From contig NZ_PJBP01000167.1 in the NCBI RefSeq assembly GCF_002836415.1, positions 1 to 50,885 of the forward strand: a DNA stretch of 50,885 bases. The letters are read 5' to 3'. Under the pieces are notes generated by a model. It was not told the origin of the DNA. It saw nothing but the letters and a program-made list of their open reading frames with translations, and did no database searches. Position numbers and translations under genes: made by a program. The stretch comes from Psychromonas sp. MB-3u-54 (GTDB lineage: Bacteria > Pseudomonadota > Gammaproteobacteria > Enterobacterales > Psychromonadaceae). The first letter of the stretch is position 1. Every line of letters begins with the position of its first letter. Shown one piece after another: positions 16,912-25,028 of the stretch.

Positions 16912-17892
16912 TTAAGCACACAACCAGCGTTGGCAGTTTGCTGCACCGTGGCGGCGTTTTCGGTCTAAATGTTCACAGTATTCAGTTAATGCCGGTAAGG
17001 CACCTACCGCCCCTTTAAATAAATGGCCAAATTCGCTAGTAATTTTAAGCCAGTTGTCTGCAGGAATATTAAGTCTAGTTAGGATATGTTGACTGTTTGA
17101 ACTGATGGATCCGCGCTTATCTTCTCGTATGATTCGACCGGTATCTTCAACAAGCATAATGTAATCCTTCACACTGAACATTAATCCGTTAGGCATGTTC
17201 AGGCGGTCATTACCTACAAACGGCACTAATTCTGCTGGCTGCTCACCTTTTATGGCTGAGTGAATTCTTCGCTGGATGCTGGTGTGATCTGAAGTTTCAG
17301 GTGTTGTCGCCATTTTGGCGCGAATGGGGTTTAAATCAACATACGCCATACAAGCTAATACGGCTACTTCATCAAGTAATGCTTGGGATTTAAAGCGTCC
17401 TTCCCAGAAGCGACCCGTACAGTTGTCTTCTTTATTGGCCTGCCTGGCAATTGGCTCACTGAGTGAGCGCATAAACCAACTGATGTCGATTAAGCGATGA
17501 CGATATTCGGTAATACACTCATTAACAGTTCCAATTTCAAAATCATTAAGGTCTTCATTGTTAACAAATTTCTGTGTCAGTAACGTCCCTTTAAAGCCTT
17601 TATGCCATTGAACAAGTACTGCTTTATCAGACCAGCTTTTGACTTTATCAGCATTCACTTTAAGGACAACATGCAAGTGATTACTCATGACCGCATAGGC
17701 ACAGATTTCAATCGCAAAGATAGTCGAAAGTTCTAGAATGCGAGAGTCAACCCACTGCCGGCGATGTTCATAGTTTTCACCTGTTGTACTATCAATGCCA
17801 CATAAAAATGCTTTACGTACAACACGTGAACAGCAGTGATAGTAAGGCGTGTCATCTAAACTCACGATCGTTTGTCTTGGTCTGGCCATCAT
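16912..17892 (-). mobile_element. Y1 (HUH) transposase, REP-associated/IS200-like family
   Basis: A 326-residue CDS on the minus strand. The N-terminus MMARPRQTIVSLDDTPYYHCCSR is typical of the large Y1_Tnp proteins common in marine gammaproteobacteria. The HUH metal site is SNHLHVVLK, the probable catalytic tyrosine lies in CITEYRHRL, and FWEGRFKSQALLDEVAVL with AYVDLNPIRA are family hallmarks. Such proteins nick and join single-stranded DNA at hairpins and are often domesticated single copies linked to REP sequences. I see no IS ends around it; only the 16775 palindrome is nearby. The gene looks intact. Confidence 0.85.
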
Positions 17893-18102
17893 TCATTACA
17901 TGCAATTAAATAAAGGTAATTAAATATTAGACCAGTGCGCAAATATTCGCCAATAATTATGGGTGGCTTTATTATTTTTAGAGGTTGCTGAATAAATATA
18001 AAAATTAAAGCTAAAAAAACCAAAAATAATTGCTAGCCGGTTATCATCTTTTAGTCATCAGAACATTTATAGTGAGAACTGTCTATTTGATATGGAGTGA
18101 TG

Positions 18103-18675
18103 ATGGCAAATATAAAAGAACAAAAGTTACTTTACCATTTAACAAGTTTAAAAAATCTACCATCTATATTGGAAAAAGGCTTATTAGCTCGTAGTGAATT
18201 ACAAAAATTCGATGATGTTGCAGATCCAGAAATTCTTATTGGACGAGAAAAACTTGGGTTGGAAAAAATGGTTCCTTTCCATTTTTTTTCAAGAAATCCT
18301 TTTGACGGGAACGTACAAAGTAAAAATCCGAAGACAGATTTTATACTTATCTCAATATCAAGAACATTTGCAGCGGCCAATGAGTGGAATATTATTCCAC
18401 GCCATCCTCTTGCTGGGCTAGAGTTGAAAATATTAAGTTACGTAGCTGGAATGGAAGAAATTGACTGGGAGGTTATGGACCGAAGGGATTATTCGAATGC
18501 ACATTCAAAGAGTGTATGTATGGCTGAATGCCTATCTCCAATAACCATCTTGCCTAATGATTTTTTTAGCCTGTTTGTAGCAAATACAGTAGTTAAAAGT
18601 ACGGTAGAAAAGCTATTAGTCGAAAAAGGGATACCGATGAACGTTAACGCAAATCCACGTATGTTTTTAAATTAA
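18103..18675 (+). CDS. Orphan DarT-like (DUF4433) ADP-ribosyltransferase toxin domain protein
   Basis: The start ATG at 18103 lies 5 nt after GGAG; upstream GTG/ATG codons are too close to that RBS. The 190-residue protein has the DarT outline: an N-terminal LYHLTSLKNLPSILEKGLL (NAD-binding His and I-L-GL helix), VPFHFFSRNPFDG in the middle, and MAECLSPITI near the end, where the glutamate matches the catalytic Glu of DarT (QAEFL in the neighbouring DarT). It is clearly divergent from the DarT at 19923-20528. No antitoxin gene precedes or follows it on its own strand; the nearest is the convergent darG. It may be a second toxin, possibly with different base specificity. Confidence 0.7.
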   Translation: MANIKEQKLLYHLTSLKNLPSILEKGLLARSELQKFDDVADPEILIGREKLGLEKMVPFHFFSRNPFDGNVQSKNPKTDFILISISRTFAAANEWNIIPRHPLAGLELKILSYVAGMEEIDWEVMDRRDYSNAHSKSVCMAECLSPITILPNDFFSLFVANTVVKSTVEKLLVEKGIPMNVNANPRMFLN

Positions 18676-18696
18676 CATTATTCAAAATTTGAGCCC

Positions 18697-18854
18697 TTAA
18701 TTAAATAGTAATGCCGTTCGGTTAAGCTTTTTATTCAGCCTAAAAAAATAAAGCACCTAGCGTTTCCACGTTCAGTGCTTTATATACCATCCAAATATCC
18801 GTTAAGATATAAGCCTCAAATTTCTTAACCGAACGGCATTGTTTAATTAAATAG
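18697..18854. mobile_element. MITE-like element with terminal inverted repeats and 12-bp flanking duplication
   Basis: Perfect 17-bp inverted repeats AATGCCGTTCGGTTAAG (18710-18726) and complement (18824-18840) enclose ~97 bp with an inner hairpin (AAAGCAC / GTGCTTT). The 12-mer TTAATTAAATAG flanks both sides (18697-18708 and 18843-18854), as a target-site duplication would. It has no coding capacity. It sits between the convergent DarT-like and darG genes, and its right duplication overlaps the darG stop codon. It may also terminate both genes. Element family is unknown; a 10-13 bp duplication would suit IS4-type transposases. Confidence 0.7.
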
Positions 18855-19908
18855 GGGCTTTTTTGTCCAACCATCCTTGTTCAGTGATCCGCTGTAATGC
18901 AGCTAAAATATGACTCGTTTTCATCTTAGCTTTTCTTGGGTTCCACTGATGCACTTTTTTGACTAATTCATCAGAATTAACAACACCATTAATTTCTTGA
19001 GTGGCTACCCAGTGAACAGTTGATAATAGCTCCATGCCATTAGGCGATTCAAACCCATCTACCAACTGTCTTACCGCATTAAATCTTGATTGTGTTTTGG
19101 GGTGTTTATCTAAATAAGCGATCGCCTCAACAGCAGCATCATTTTTTAAATTTATTGGTGTATCAGGTTTATTTTGCCCATCTGCATAGCCACTAATAAA
19201 ATGCCCTTCCATCTTATCCAGTACATGGCGAAGCACATCGGCATAAGGACCGTAATGGTGCTTTTGAAAATGTACTTGATTTAAATGTTCACCAGAAGCT
19301 GTTAAGAAATAAACAAGTTTTTGGATTTCAAGTAAAGAAAGGCGATAGTTATAGCCAGTTTGAACATATTTATCAATTAATCCCAAAACGGCAGCTCGCC
19401 CAATGGTCATTCTTGGACGGCGGGTTTTATTTGGCATAGTTTCTGCCGTTGGGGCTATCTGAGGAGGGTATACACGCCATTCTACATCAGCCATATCACT
19501 CAAGTGCTGATTAATTAACGCTTCAACCTGCGGCCATGGCAAGCCGCCTAAGCCACTCCCTAATGCGGGAATAGCGACAGATTGTAGCTGTAACTTAGAA
19601 ACCTCTACTTTTAAATCTTCTAAGCCCTGCTCAATATACTCAATCTTAGATTTACCTTTCCAGTGCGCTTTAGTCGGAAAGTTAATAATGTAATAAGGAG
19701 CACTCAAAGACTCAGTAGAAACAATTAATACTTTACCTGTGGTAAGTTGATCATGATCACAAGCTGTTTTATAAACTTTAAAGTTATCAGGAAAAGCTTT
19801 TTTAAATTGCAACGCCAAGCCTTTTCCCATTACTCCTACAGTATTAACTGTATTAATAATGGCATCTGCCTGATCATGTAATATATTGCCTTTCACATAA
19901 GTAATCAT
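18847..19908 (-). CDS. darG: DarG antitoxin: macrodomain ADP-ribosylglycohydrolase with C-terminal toxin-binding domain
   Basis: I take the ATG at 19908 (MITYVKGNILHDQADAIINT); an upstream GTG at 19935 lies inside darT. 353 residues. Residues 1-~150 form the macrodomain: GNILHDQADAIINTVNTVG, GKGLALQFKKAFPD and the loop IPALGSGLGGLPW. The rest (about 160-350) matches the DarG C-terminal region (IQKLVYFL, HHYGPYADVLRHVL), which binds and neutralises DarT. Established role: removal of ADP-ribose from DNA plus direct toxin binding. It lies immediately downstream of darT, 14 bp after the stop, in the usual toxin-first order. DarTG systems are known anti-phage defences. Confidence 0.92.
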   Translation of the reverse strand: MITYVKGNILHDQADAIINTVNTVGVMGKGLALQFKKAFPDNFKVYKTACDHDQLTTGKVLIVSTESLSAPYYIINFPTKAHWKGKSKIEYIEQGLEDLKVEVSKLQLQSVAIPALGSGLGGLPWPQVEALINQHLSDMADVEWRVYPPQIAPTAETMPNKTRRPRMTIGRAAVLGLIDKYVQTGYNYRLSLLEIQKLVYFLTASGEHLNQVHFQKHHYGPYADVLRHVLDKMEGHFISGYADGQNKPDTPINLKNDAAVEAIAYLDKHPKTQSRFNAVRQLVDGFESPNGMELLSTVHWVATQEINGVVNSDELVKKVHQWNPRKAKMKTSHILAALQRITEQGWLDKKAPI

Positions 19909-19922
19909 TGCAACTTTCTCTA

Positions 19923-20528
19923 TTAATAATACCACTCAGGTTTAACAACAACCTCTGGTTTATGCTTTGCATTAATAAGTAACCTTGTTACTTCTTCTGC
20001 TAATTCTGGCGTTTTTACGCCAATTTGTCGAATACAATTCCACGCAACTGATTGATGAGCTAAAAACTCAGCCTGTTTTTCTTCTTTATAGTTTTGCCAA
20101 TATTTGCTATGAATCTTCTGATAATCTAGCTCATTCAAACGCTTAAAATCATCAATCTGCTCTGCATAAGCAAGATCTGCATGAATATCAGTAAAAAAAC
20201 AAGAAGGGTTGGTTTGAAGGATTGTGTCAGTGTCACTTATTAAGTGGAGTATTCCATCCTGGCCGCCGTTATAATTATCATGCCCTTGGTAAATTACATA
20301 TAGCATGACCGAACGAGGACAAAAGTTAAAAGGTACATATTCACCAATAAAACCGCTCGCAGCGACAACCACTGGATGTGCTAAACGCCTTTCCTTAATA
20401 TGACTATAACCAATATTTTGACTAACCAATCCAAGCTCAATTCGCTTAGCATCTGACCACAAGCATCCTTGTTCAATAATTCCGGTTAGATTATCAATAT
20501 GTGTTATATGGGAGACTTTGGTAGTCAT
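19923..20528 (-). CDS. darT: DarT toxin: DNA ADP-ribosyltransferase
   Basis: A 201-residue DUF4433 protein. Key features are SHITHIDNLTGIIEQGCLWS (His of the NAD site), the PRSVMLYVIYQGH loop, FTDIHADLAYAE, and KQAEFLAHQSVAWNCI with the catalytic glutamate. DarT modifies bases in single-stranded DNA with ADP-ribose from NAD, blocking replication. It is paired with the macrodomain antitoxin darG directly downstream. It lies on the accessory block between the two yicC-tail repeats, consistent with a mobile defence cassette. Confidence 0.92.
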   Translation of the reverse strand: MTTKVSHITHIDNLTGIIEQGCLWSDAKRIELGLVSQNIGYSHIKERRLAHPVVVAASGFIGEYVPFNFCPRSVMLYVIYQGHDNYNGGQDGILHLISDTDTILQTNPSCFFTDIHADLAYAEQIDDFKRLNELDYQKIHSKYWQNYKEEKQAEFLAHQSVAWNCIRQIGVKTPELAEEVTRLLINAKHKPEVVVKPEWYY

Positions 20529-20765
20529 GTATATTTGATCCTTAACTCAACCAGACTAGTCATCAAAAAAAAGTTTATTCAGTAACATTATCATACAGCT
20601 TGAGACTCTACAGTTCACATTCTCTAAAAACATTAGCTACCATAAGCAATTAGTTAGTTTCTGACTTAATAGGTAGAAGGTAAGGCTTAACCATATGCTA
20701 TTTTGTAAATACTTATCTACCAATCATTGTAAGAAGAAGCTCAAAAACATATTGCAGGTAGGCTT

Positions 20766-21008
20766 TTAACACTTATTGGCTTGCTCATTAGCGATTTTAA
20801 TTAAGTCTAAAGAATTATCACTAAACTTCCCAGTAGTCCATAAGGCAAAAGTTAGGCCTCTCAGTATGTTCAAGTGCATACTTCTTAAAGGTTCGAATTC
20901 TTTGATGAATCCAGCGTTCAATTTATTCATGTGTAACTTAGCCCATAGCACTTTACTTTTGATCATACCGACGAGTATTTGTATAAGCGTGATATGTTCA
21001 GTCATCAT
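20766..21008 (-). CDS. Possible small hypothetical protein (80 residues)
   Basis: An ATG-started ORF with mostly alpha-helical, lysine-rich composition (KLHMNKLNAGFIKEFEPL). It has no clear RBS and I recognise no family. It lies upstream of darT on the same strand, so it could be part of the defence cassette or a chance ORF. Confidence 0.25.
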   Translation of the reverse strand: MMTEHITLIQILVGMIKSKVLWAKLHMNKLNAGFIKEFEPLRSMHLNILRGLTFALWTTGKFSDNSLDLIKIANEQANKC

Positions 21009-21078
21009 TGATGAAGAGCATAAATTTAATGTTAGAAATTTTCAAATGATTTAGTCATATAAGAATTTGGTTAAAATA

Positions 21079-21237
21079 TCAAATTTGTACTGTTTTATCG
21101 TCTGCTGTAAACGCGCACGCATCGTCCTCTGTTTTCAGTATCCCATCAAAATTGATCGTTCTTTTTGCTGGATGGCATGACTTCGTAAAAATACGCTCTT
21201 CGGCAAACTTGCTATACGGCTCACCCAATCCATACAT
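21079..21237 (-). CDS. Possible 52-residue protein or gene remnant
   Basis: The minus strand from ATG 21237 reads MYGLGEPYSKFAEERI..., continues with SCHPAKRTINFDGILKTEDD and ends DDKTVQI. The composition looks like real protein, unlike the surrounding sequence. An in-frame stop lies a few codons upstream. It may be the 3' remnant of a deleted island gene. No family recognised. Confidence 0.3.
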   Translation of the reverse strand: MYGLGEPYSKFAEERIFTKSCHPAKRTINFDGILKTEDDACAFTADDKTVQI

Positions 21238-21291
21238 GACTAGAACTTAGATTAAAAGATCTCGAAGGTGACAGATTACCTGACAAGCGGA

Positions 21292-21790
21292 AACTTACGA
21301 ATAACCGATGTAGTATTTACATTACACCGCAGGGTTGCCGGGCCTAAAGGCCCAGTTCCGAAATATAATTTTTTTCTTAAAAAACCTAAACATTTCGGCT
21401 AGCGTCTCTGCTTCCCGTACGTTTTTCTTGTTCTGAACAAATTCTTTAGCAAATGAAATCCTGGAGCGAATTGAACGCCAGTTTAGGCTTATGAGCGGGC
21501 TAAGCTCTGAGTGCCCTTGTTGATTTATTAGGCTTGGCTCTGCACAAGATAAAAAAACGTCTCGGGCGGCTTTTCTCTTGCTTACTTCTCTTTGGCCGTT
21601 CAAAGAGAAGTAAAGTCGCCGTCAAGGGCGAAATACCAACAATAAAAGTTACAATAAAAGCTTACGAATAACCGATGCGGTATTTGCATTACAACGCAGA
21701 GCTGCCGGGCCTAAAGACCCAGTTCCGAAAATATAAGTATTTTGCTTAAAAAAACCTAAATATTTCGATTAGCGTCTCAGCTTCCCGGAA
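21292..21790. repeat. Two ~130-bp imperfect direct repeats with intervening sequence
   Basis: Copies at about 21292-21420 and 21662-21790 both begin CTTACGAATAACCGATG, contain TTGCCGGGCC/CTGCCGGGCC and CCCAGTTCCGAAA, and end AGCGTCTC...GCTTCCCG. The 240 bp between them includes an inverted repeat, CTTCTCTTTG / CAAAGAGAAG (about 21588-21610). A minus-strand ORF (21322-21603) over this region has the look of a translated repeat rather than a gene. Probably a dispersed genomic repeat. Confidence 0.6.
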
Positions 21791-21889
21791 TATTGGGGAC
21801 ATCCAATAGTTTTAAAGTGACAGCGTAAAAATTTTAAATAACCCTATGGATATTCTGAATTTAATTTTCAAAGATAGATGAAATTAAAA

Positions 21890-21978
21890 CCAGTAAAAAC
21901 AACAAAGCCCCGATATACGGGGCTTTGGGTGGAATAATTAACAACCTGAAACGGGCTAAAACATTACTCTATGTTTTG
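21890..21978 (-). repeat. Right copy of the yicC 3'-end repeat (attR-like), including the yicC terminator
   Basis: This is the native copy: it covers the last codons of intact yicC, its stop and a 9-bp stem terminator (21904-21926) followed on the minus strand by TTGTTGTTTTTA. Its twin lies at 12421-12509. Confidence 0.8.
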
Positions 21979-22827
21979 CACCTGCTCACGCATTTGTTCG
22001 ATTAATACTTTGCACTCTACGGCTGCTGCGGTGATCTCACTGTTAATCACTTTTGAGCCTAGGGTATTTGCTTCACGGTTAAATTCCTGCATCATAAAGT
22101 CCAAACGACGTCCTACGGGACCGCCTTTTTTTAATACTTTACGGCTTTCTGAAATATGCGAATCTAAACGATCCAGCTCCTCCGCTACATCGGTTTTCTG
22201 TGCCAGTATTACGAGTTCCTGCTCAACACGCGTGCTGTCTAATTCTACTTTGGCATCTTCGAATTTTTTAAGAATACGCGCTTTCTGCCATGCCTGCACT
22301 TCCGGCATAAATGAACGTACTTTATTTGCCTGTTCGCCGATAGCGGTTAAACGCTGCTCTATAAATGCCGCCAAATTAGTGCCTTCAGCAGCACGTGCAT
22401 CAATAAATTCATGAAGTGTTTGTTCAAAACCGACCATTAGCTCAAGGGTGACGACATCCAGGTCCTGCTCAGGTGTCTGCATTACGCCAGGCCAGTTCAG
22501 AACATCAATTGCGTTAAAGGTGCCGCTGCCGGCTTTATCCAGTATCCATTGGGTATTTTGGATCACTTGCGCGGCTAATTCCTGATTCATGCTTAATGCA
22601 TTACCATTGCTGCTGCTTGCTTCAAAACGCAGGCTACATTCGATTTTCCCGCGTTGTATTTTCTTGCGGAAAATATCTTTTAAGTTAACTTCAAGACCGC
22701 GAAACTGCTCAGGAAGACGAAAATAGCTCTCTAAATAACGCTGGTTAACTGAGCGAATCTCCCACACCGCAGTGCCCCAATCACCTTTGAATTGTTTGCG
22801 CGCAAATGCTGTCATACTGTAGATCAT
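21964..22827 (-). CDS. yicC: YicC/YloC family endoribonuclease
   Basis: 287 residues, the usual YicC length. The N-terminus MIYSMTAFARKQFKGDWGTA and ends such as KGGPVGRRLDFMMQEFNREANTLGSK (shown here only in part in the protein) are diagnostic. The C-terminal acidic region holds the conserved VECKVLIEQMREQVQN. The family is an RNA endonuclease linked to sRNA turnover in E. coli. The 3' end of yicC is a known integration site for mobilizable genomic islands (for example those mobilised by SXT/R391 elements), which fits the duplicated tail at 12.4 kb. It is divergent from the COG0523 gene. Confidence 0.95.
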   Translation of the reverse strand: MIYSMTAFARKQFKGDWGTAVWEIRSVNQRYLESYFRLPEQFRGLEVNLKDIFRKKIQRGKIECSLRFEASSSNGNALSMNQELAAQVIQNTQWILDKAGSGTFNAIDVLNWPGVMQTPEQDLDVVTLELMVGFEQTLHEFIDARAAEGTNLAAFIEQRLTAIGEQANKVRSFMPEVQAWQKARILKKFEDAKVELDSTRVEQELVILAQKTDVAEELDRLDSHISESRKVLKKGGPVGRRLDFMMQEFNREANTLGSKVINSEITAAAVECKVLIEQMREQVQNIE

Positions 22828-22986
22828 AATTACCTCTCTGAATTTGAATAAACAGTATAACTGAGTGATCCGTAAAGATGCTACGATAACCTGTTGAGGA
22901 TCTTATTTAAGCAGATAATGGTTAATAACGGTGATACTTTTAATCGCTATCAGTATTGATAAATATAAATTTTCAGGAAATTTTTA

Positions 22987-23559
22987 ATGAATAAAGAGAT
23001 CCCTTGTCATCTTATTGCGGGTTTTTTGGGCTCGGGTAAAACGACTTTTATCAAACAGTTATTAACTTATAAACCGGCCGGTGAAAAATGGGCGGTATTA
23101 GTGAATGAAACGGGTAATAACCACTATTCCGATCAGCATTACAAAACAAATAATATATTTATTAGTGAAGTTTATGGCGGTTGTTTATGCTGCAGTGCGG
23201 GCATGCCGTTTCGAGTGGCGCTTAATAATTTAATTAAACAGGTCAGACCCGACCGATTGTTTATCGAGCCATCGGGTGCAGGGCATTTGAGTAATATTAA
23301 GCAGTTGCTGCAGGGGCCTTTTTATCAGCAAGTTGTGCAGCTAAAACCCGTTATTTGTATCTTATCCGAGCAGCAATTATTGAATGAAAAATATGCTGGC
23401 AATGAAGGGTATCGGGCATTGGCAGCTCAAGCCGATAAACTCTGTATTAAAAGCAGTTTAAGCTCTGATCTGGCGACAAAAATGGCTGATAAATATGCAC
23501 AGCCACTCTATTTTTTACAGGGAACAAAAGCAGATTTAGACTTTATTGAATTGCTTTAA
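22987..23559 (+). CDS. Short COG0523/CobW-family GTPase (metal chaperone-like)
   Basis: 190 residues with Walker A GFLGSGKTT (12-20), the metal-binding CxCC motif in GGCLCC (64-69), and a Walker-B-like region FIEPSGAGHL. Full-length COG0523 proteins are ~320 residues. Here the C-terminal CobW_C domain is missing and the guanine-specificity NKxD motif is not recognisable (KLCIKSSLSSDL). RBS AGGAAA is good and the ORF looks intact, so it is a natural short form rather than a frameshift. A role in zinc or cobalt handling is family knowledge only. It converges on the HIT gene with a 17-bp overlap of 3' ends. Confidence 0.8.
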   Translation: MNKEIPCHLIAGFLGSGKTTFIKQLLTYKPAGEKWAVLVNETGNNHYSDQHYKTNNIFISEVYGGCLCCSAGMPFRVALNNLIKQVRPDRLFIEPSGAGHLSNIKQLLQGPFYQQVVQLKPVICILSEQQLLNEKYAGNEGYRALAAQADKLCIKSSLSSDLATKMADKYAQPLYFLQGTKADLDFIELL

Positions 23560-23998
23560 TCTTCGGCGCATTAAAGTAATAGCCGGTGATATTTTTGTTC
23601 TGGCAAAATTGTTGCAGTTTTGTCTGAATCTTCAGTACGTCATCCAGTGGATACGGCGCTTTATGCTCGGTACCCCAAACAACCCCTGGCCAGCATGGAT
23701 CTGTGGTGGTGCGAGCAATTATATGAAGATGCATTTGCGCGACTATATTGCCGATACTGGCCACATTTAATTTATCGCAAGCAAAGTGTTGAGTGATAAA
23801 TTCACTGATAATATTGCTTTGTTGAGTCAGTTTTTGCTGCTCCTGTTCCGTTAACCGGTAGAGCTCCGTTTGAGTGGTATTAGGGACAATAACCATCCAC
23901 ATAAAATAGCGGTTATTGAGTAATAGCCATAAACAATCTTCACTCTCAGCTAATCTATAACAGTCTTTTTGTAGATTTGGATCTAATTCAATGCTCAT
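23543..23998 (-). CDS. HIT family protein
   Basis: I take the ATG at 23998 (MSIELDPNLQKDC), preceded by AAGGGGAAG; an in-frame start nine codons earlier would bury that RBS. The 151-residue protein has the HIT active-site strand as QMHLHIIAR, where the first histidine of HxHxH is Gln, a form common in proteobacterial HIT proteins. RTTTDPCWPGVVWG is also typical of this group. It is probably a nucleotide hydrolase or transferase of unknown substrate. The 3' end overlaps the convergent COG0523 gene. Confidence 0.85.
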   Translation of the reverse strand: MSIELDPNLQKDCYRLAESEDCLWLLLNNRYFMWMVIVPNTTQTELYRLTEQEQQKLTQQSNIISEFITQHFACDKLNVASIGNIVAQMHLHIIARTTTDPCWPGVVWGTEHKAPYPLDDVLKIQTKLQQFCQNKNITGYYFNAPKIKAIQ

Positions 23999-24305
23999 TT
24001 TCTTCCCCTTTAAACGGTTTCTCACCGATTGTAGTCAAATACTATGTATTAGTAGCAGCTTAATTTAATCACCGTATAAGCCTTATAATTTGCCAAGTAT
24101 ACTCGGACCCCGTTGATTTTTAATGCTATAGAAAAATTATTTACATTATGTCTGCGAAGAAAAGGATTTTAAAATCAATGATTCACTTCTCTAAAGTTGC
24201 TAGACTCACTTCTTTGATCCGTTGTAATTGGATAAGATGATTGGAAAGCAAAGAGCATTTGATATTTGCAGCTCTTGCTATTATTTATAACACAAGGAAA
24301 TCGCG

Positions 24306-24527
24306 ATGAAGTTTAGCCCGTGCACCGATAATTGCACTAAAGATGGTACGCATTGTAAAGGATGCGGGCGCAGCCATCAGGAAATTCAATCAATGTCTGC
24401 CATTGGTGTGCAACTACTCAATCACCTGATTGAATATGATTATGATGATCCGGAGGTATTCGTTGAGATTGTCAGTAATAAGTCAGTAAAGCGGCTTCTA
24501 AAGCATCAACAAAAAAAGTGTAAATAA
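24306..24527 (+). CDS. DUF1289 family protein
   Basis: 73 residues. The N-terminal four-cysteine motif CTDNCTKDGTHCKGCGRSHQEI marks the DUF1289 family, likely a small metal or Fe-S site. Function unknown. The 3' 80 bp and the first codons of the next gene are tandemly duplicated immediately downstream. Confidence 0.8.
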   Translation: MKFSPCTDNCTKDGTHCKGCGRSHQEIQSMSAIGVQLLNHLIEYDYDDPEVFVEIVSNKSVKRLLKHQQKKCK

Positions 24528-24634
24528 TATGGCTAAAAATGATCCGGAGATATTCTTAGAGATTGTCAGTAATAAATCATTACAGCGGCTTCTAAGGCAT
24601 CAACAAAAAAAGTGTAAATAATATGGCTAAAAAT
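24447..24634. repeat. 94-bp tandem duplication spanning the DUF1289 3' end and DUF2956 start
   Basis: Copy 1 is 24447-24540 and copy 2 is 24541-24634, both starting GATCCGGAG and ending ATGGCTAAAAAT. They differ at several positions, so the event is not recent. The copy-1 start codon of the DUF2956 gene is now joined to the duplicated DUF1289 tail. Confidence 0.9.
24529..24621 (+). CDS. Chimeric 30-residue mini-ORF created by the duplication
   Basis: ATG GCT AAA AAT from the DUF2956 start runs in frame into the duplicated DUF1289 tail (MAKNDPEIFLEIVSNKS...) and stops at 24619-24621, 1 nt before the real DUF2956 ATG. It keeps the DUF2956 translation start context, so it may be translated. Any function is unlikely to be ancestral. 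Confidence 0.3.
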   Translation: MAKNDPEIFLEIVSNKSLQRLLRHQQKKCK

Positions 24635-24955
24635 AATCCGAAAACTATTTCTCCAGAAACACAAAATGAAGCAATGCAGTTTGCCAAAAAGACCAATAAG
24701 CCCGGGCAAAGCAAAGAACAAACGCGGTTAATTGCCTTAGGCATTCAAAAAGGTATCGCTGAATATAAAAAAAATGTTAAAAGTAAACAGCGTGAAGCCG
24801 ATAAAGCCAGTAAAAAAAGGAAAAGTCAGCAAACACTCACAACAGAAGATGCACAATCACCCGTTGTAACGAAGCCCCGTTATAATATTTTACCTTGGGG
24901 TTTGTTGCTGCTTAGTTGGGCTGCGATGGCTGTCTATTTTATAACAACGGGTTAA
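24623..24955 (+). CDS. DUF2956 family membrane-anchored protein
   Basis: 110 residues. The N-terminal half (ISPETQNEAMQFAKKTNKPG, QSKEQTRLIALGIQKGI) is the DUF2956 signature seen in Vibrio and Shewanella. A lysine-rich segment (about 50-70) leads to one C-terminal membrane helix (WGLLLLSWAAMAVYF). Function unknown. It is tail-anchored, probably with the basic part in the cytoplasm. Confidence 0.85.
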   Translation: MAKNNPKTISPETQNEAMQFAKKTNKPGQSKEQTRLIALGIQKGIAEYKKNVKSKQREADKASKKRKSQQTLTTEDAQSPVVTKPRYNILPWGLLLLSWAAMAVYFITTG

Positions 24956-25028
24956 CTAAAACGCAGTTGTTAAAAATTAATTAGATTCTACAGATACAAT
25001 TTACACTAGAAATAGTAAGGAAATCAAA

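Noticed and set aside
16823-16915. 30-codon plus-strand ORF (MRSLVVLNPWQKLD...)
   Set aside because: It looks protein-like and could be a gene remnant, but it is too short, overlaps the transposase stop and has no supporting context.
21971-22414. 147-codon plus-strand ORF
   Set aside because: A shadow of yicC, Cys/Ser-rich, with no homology features.
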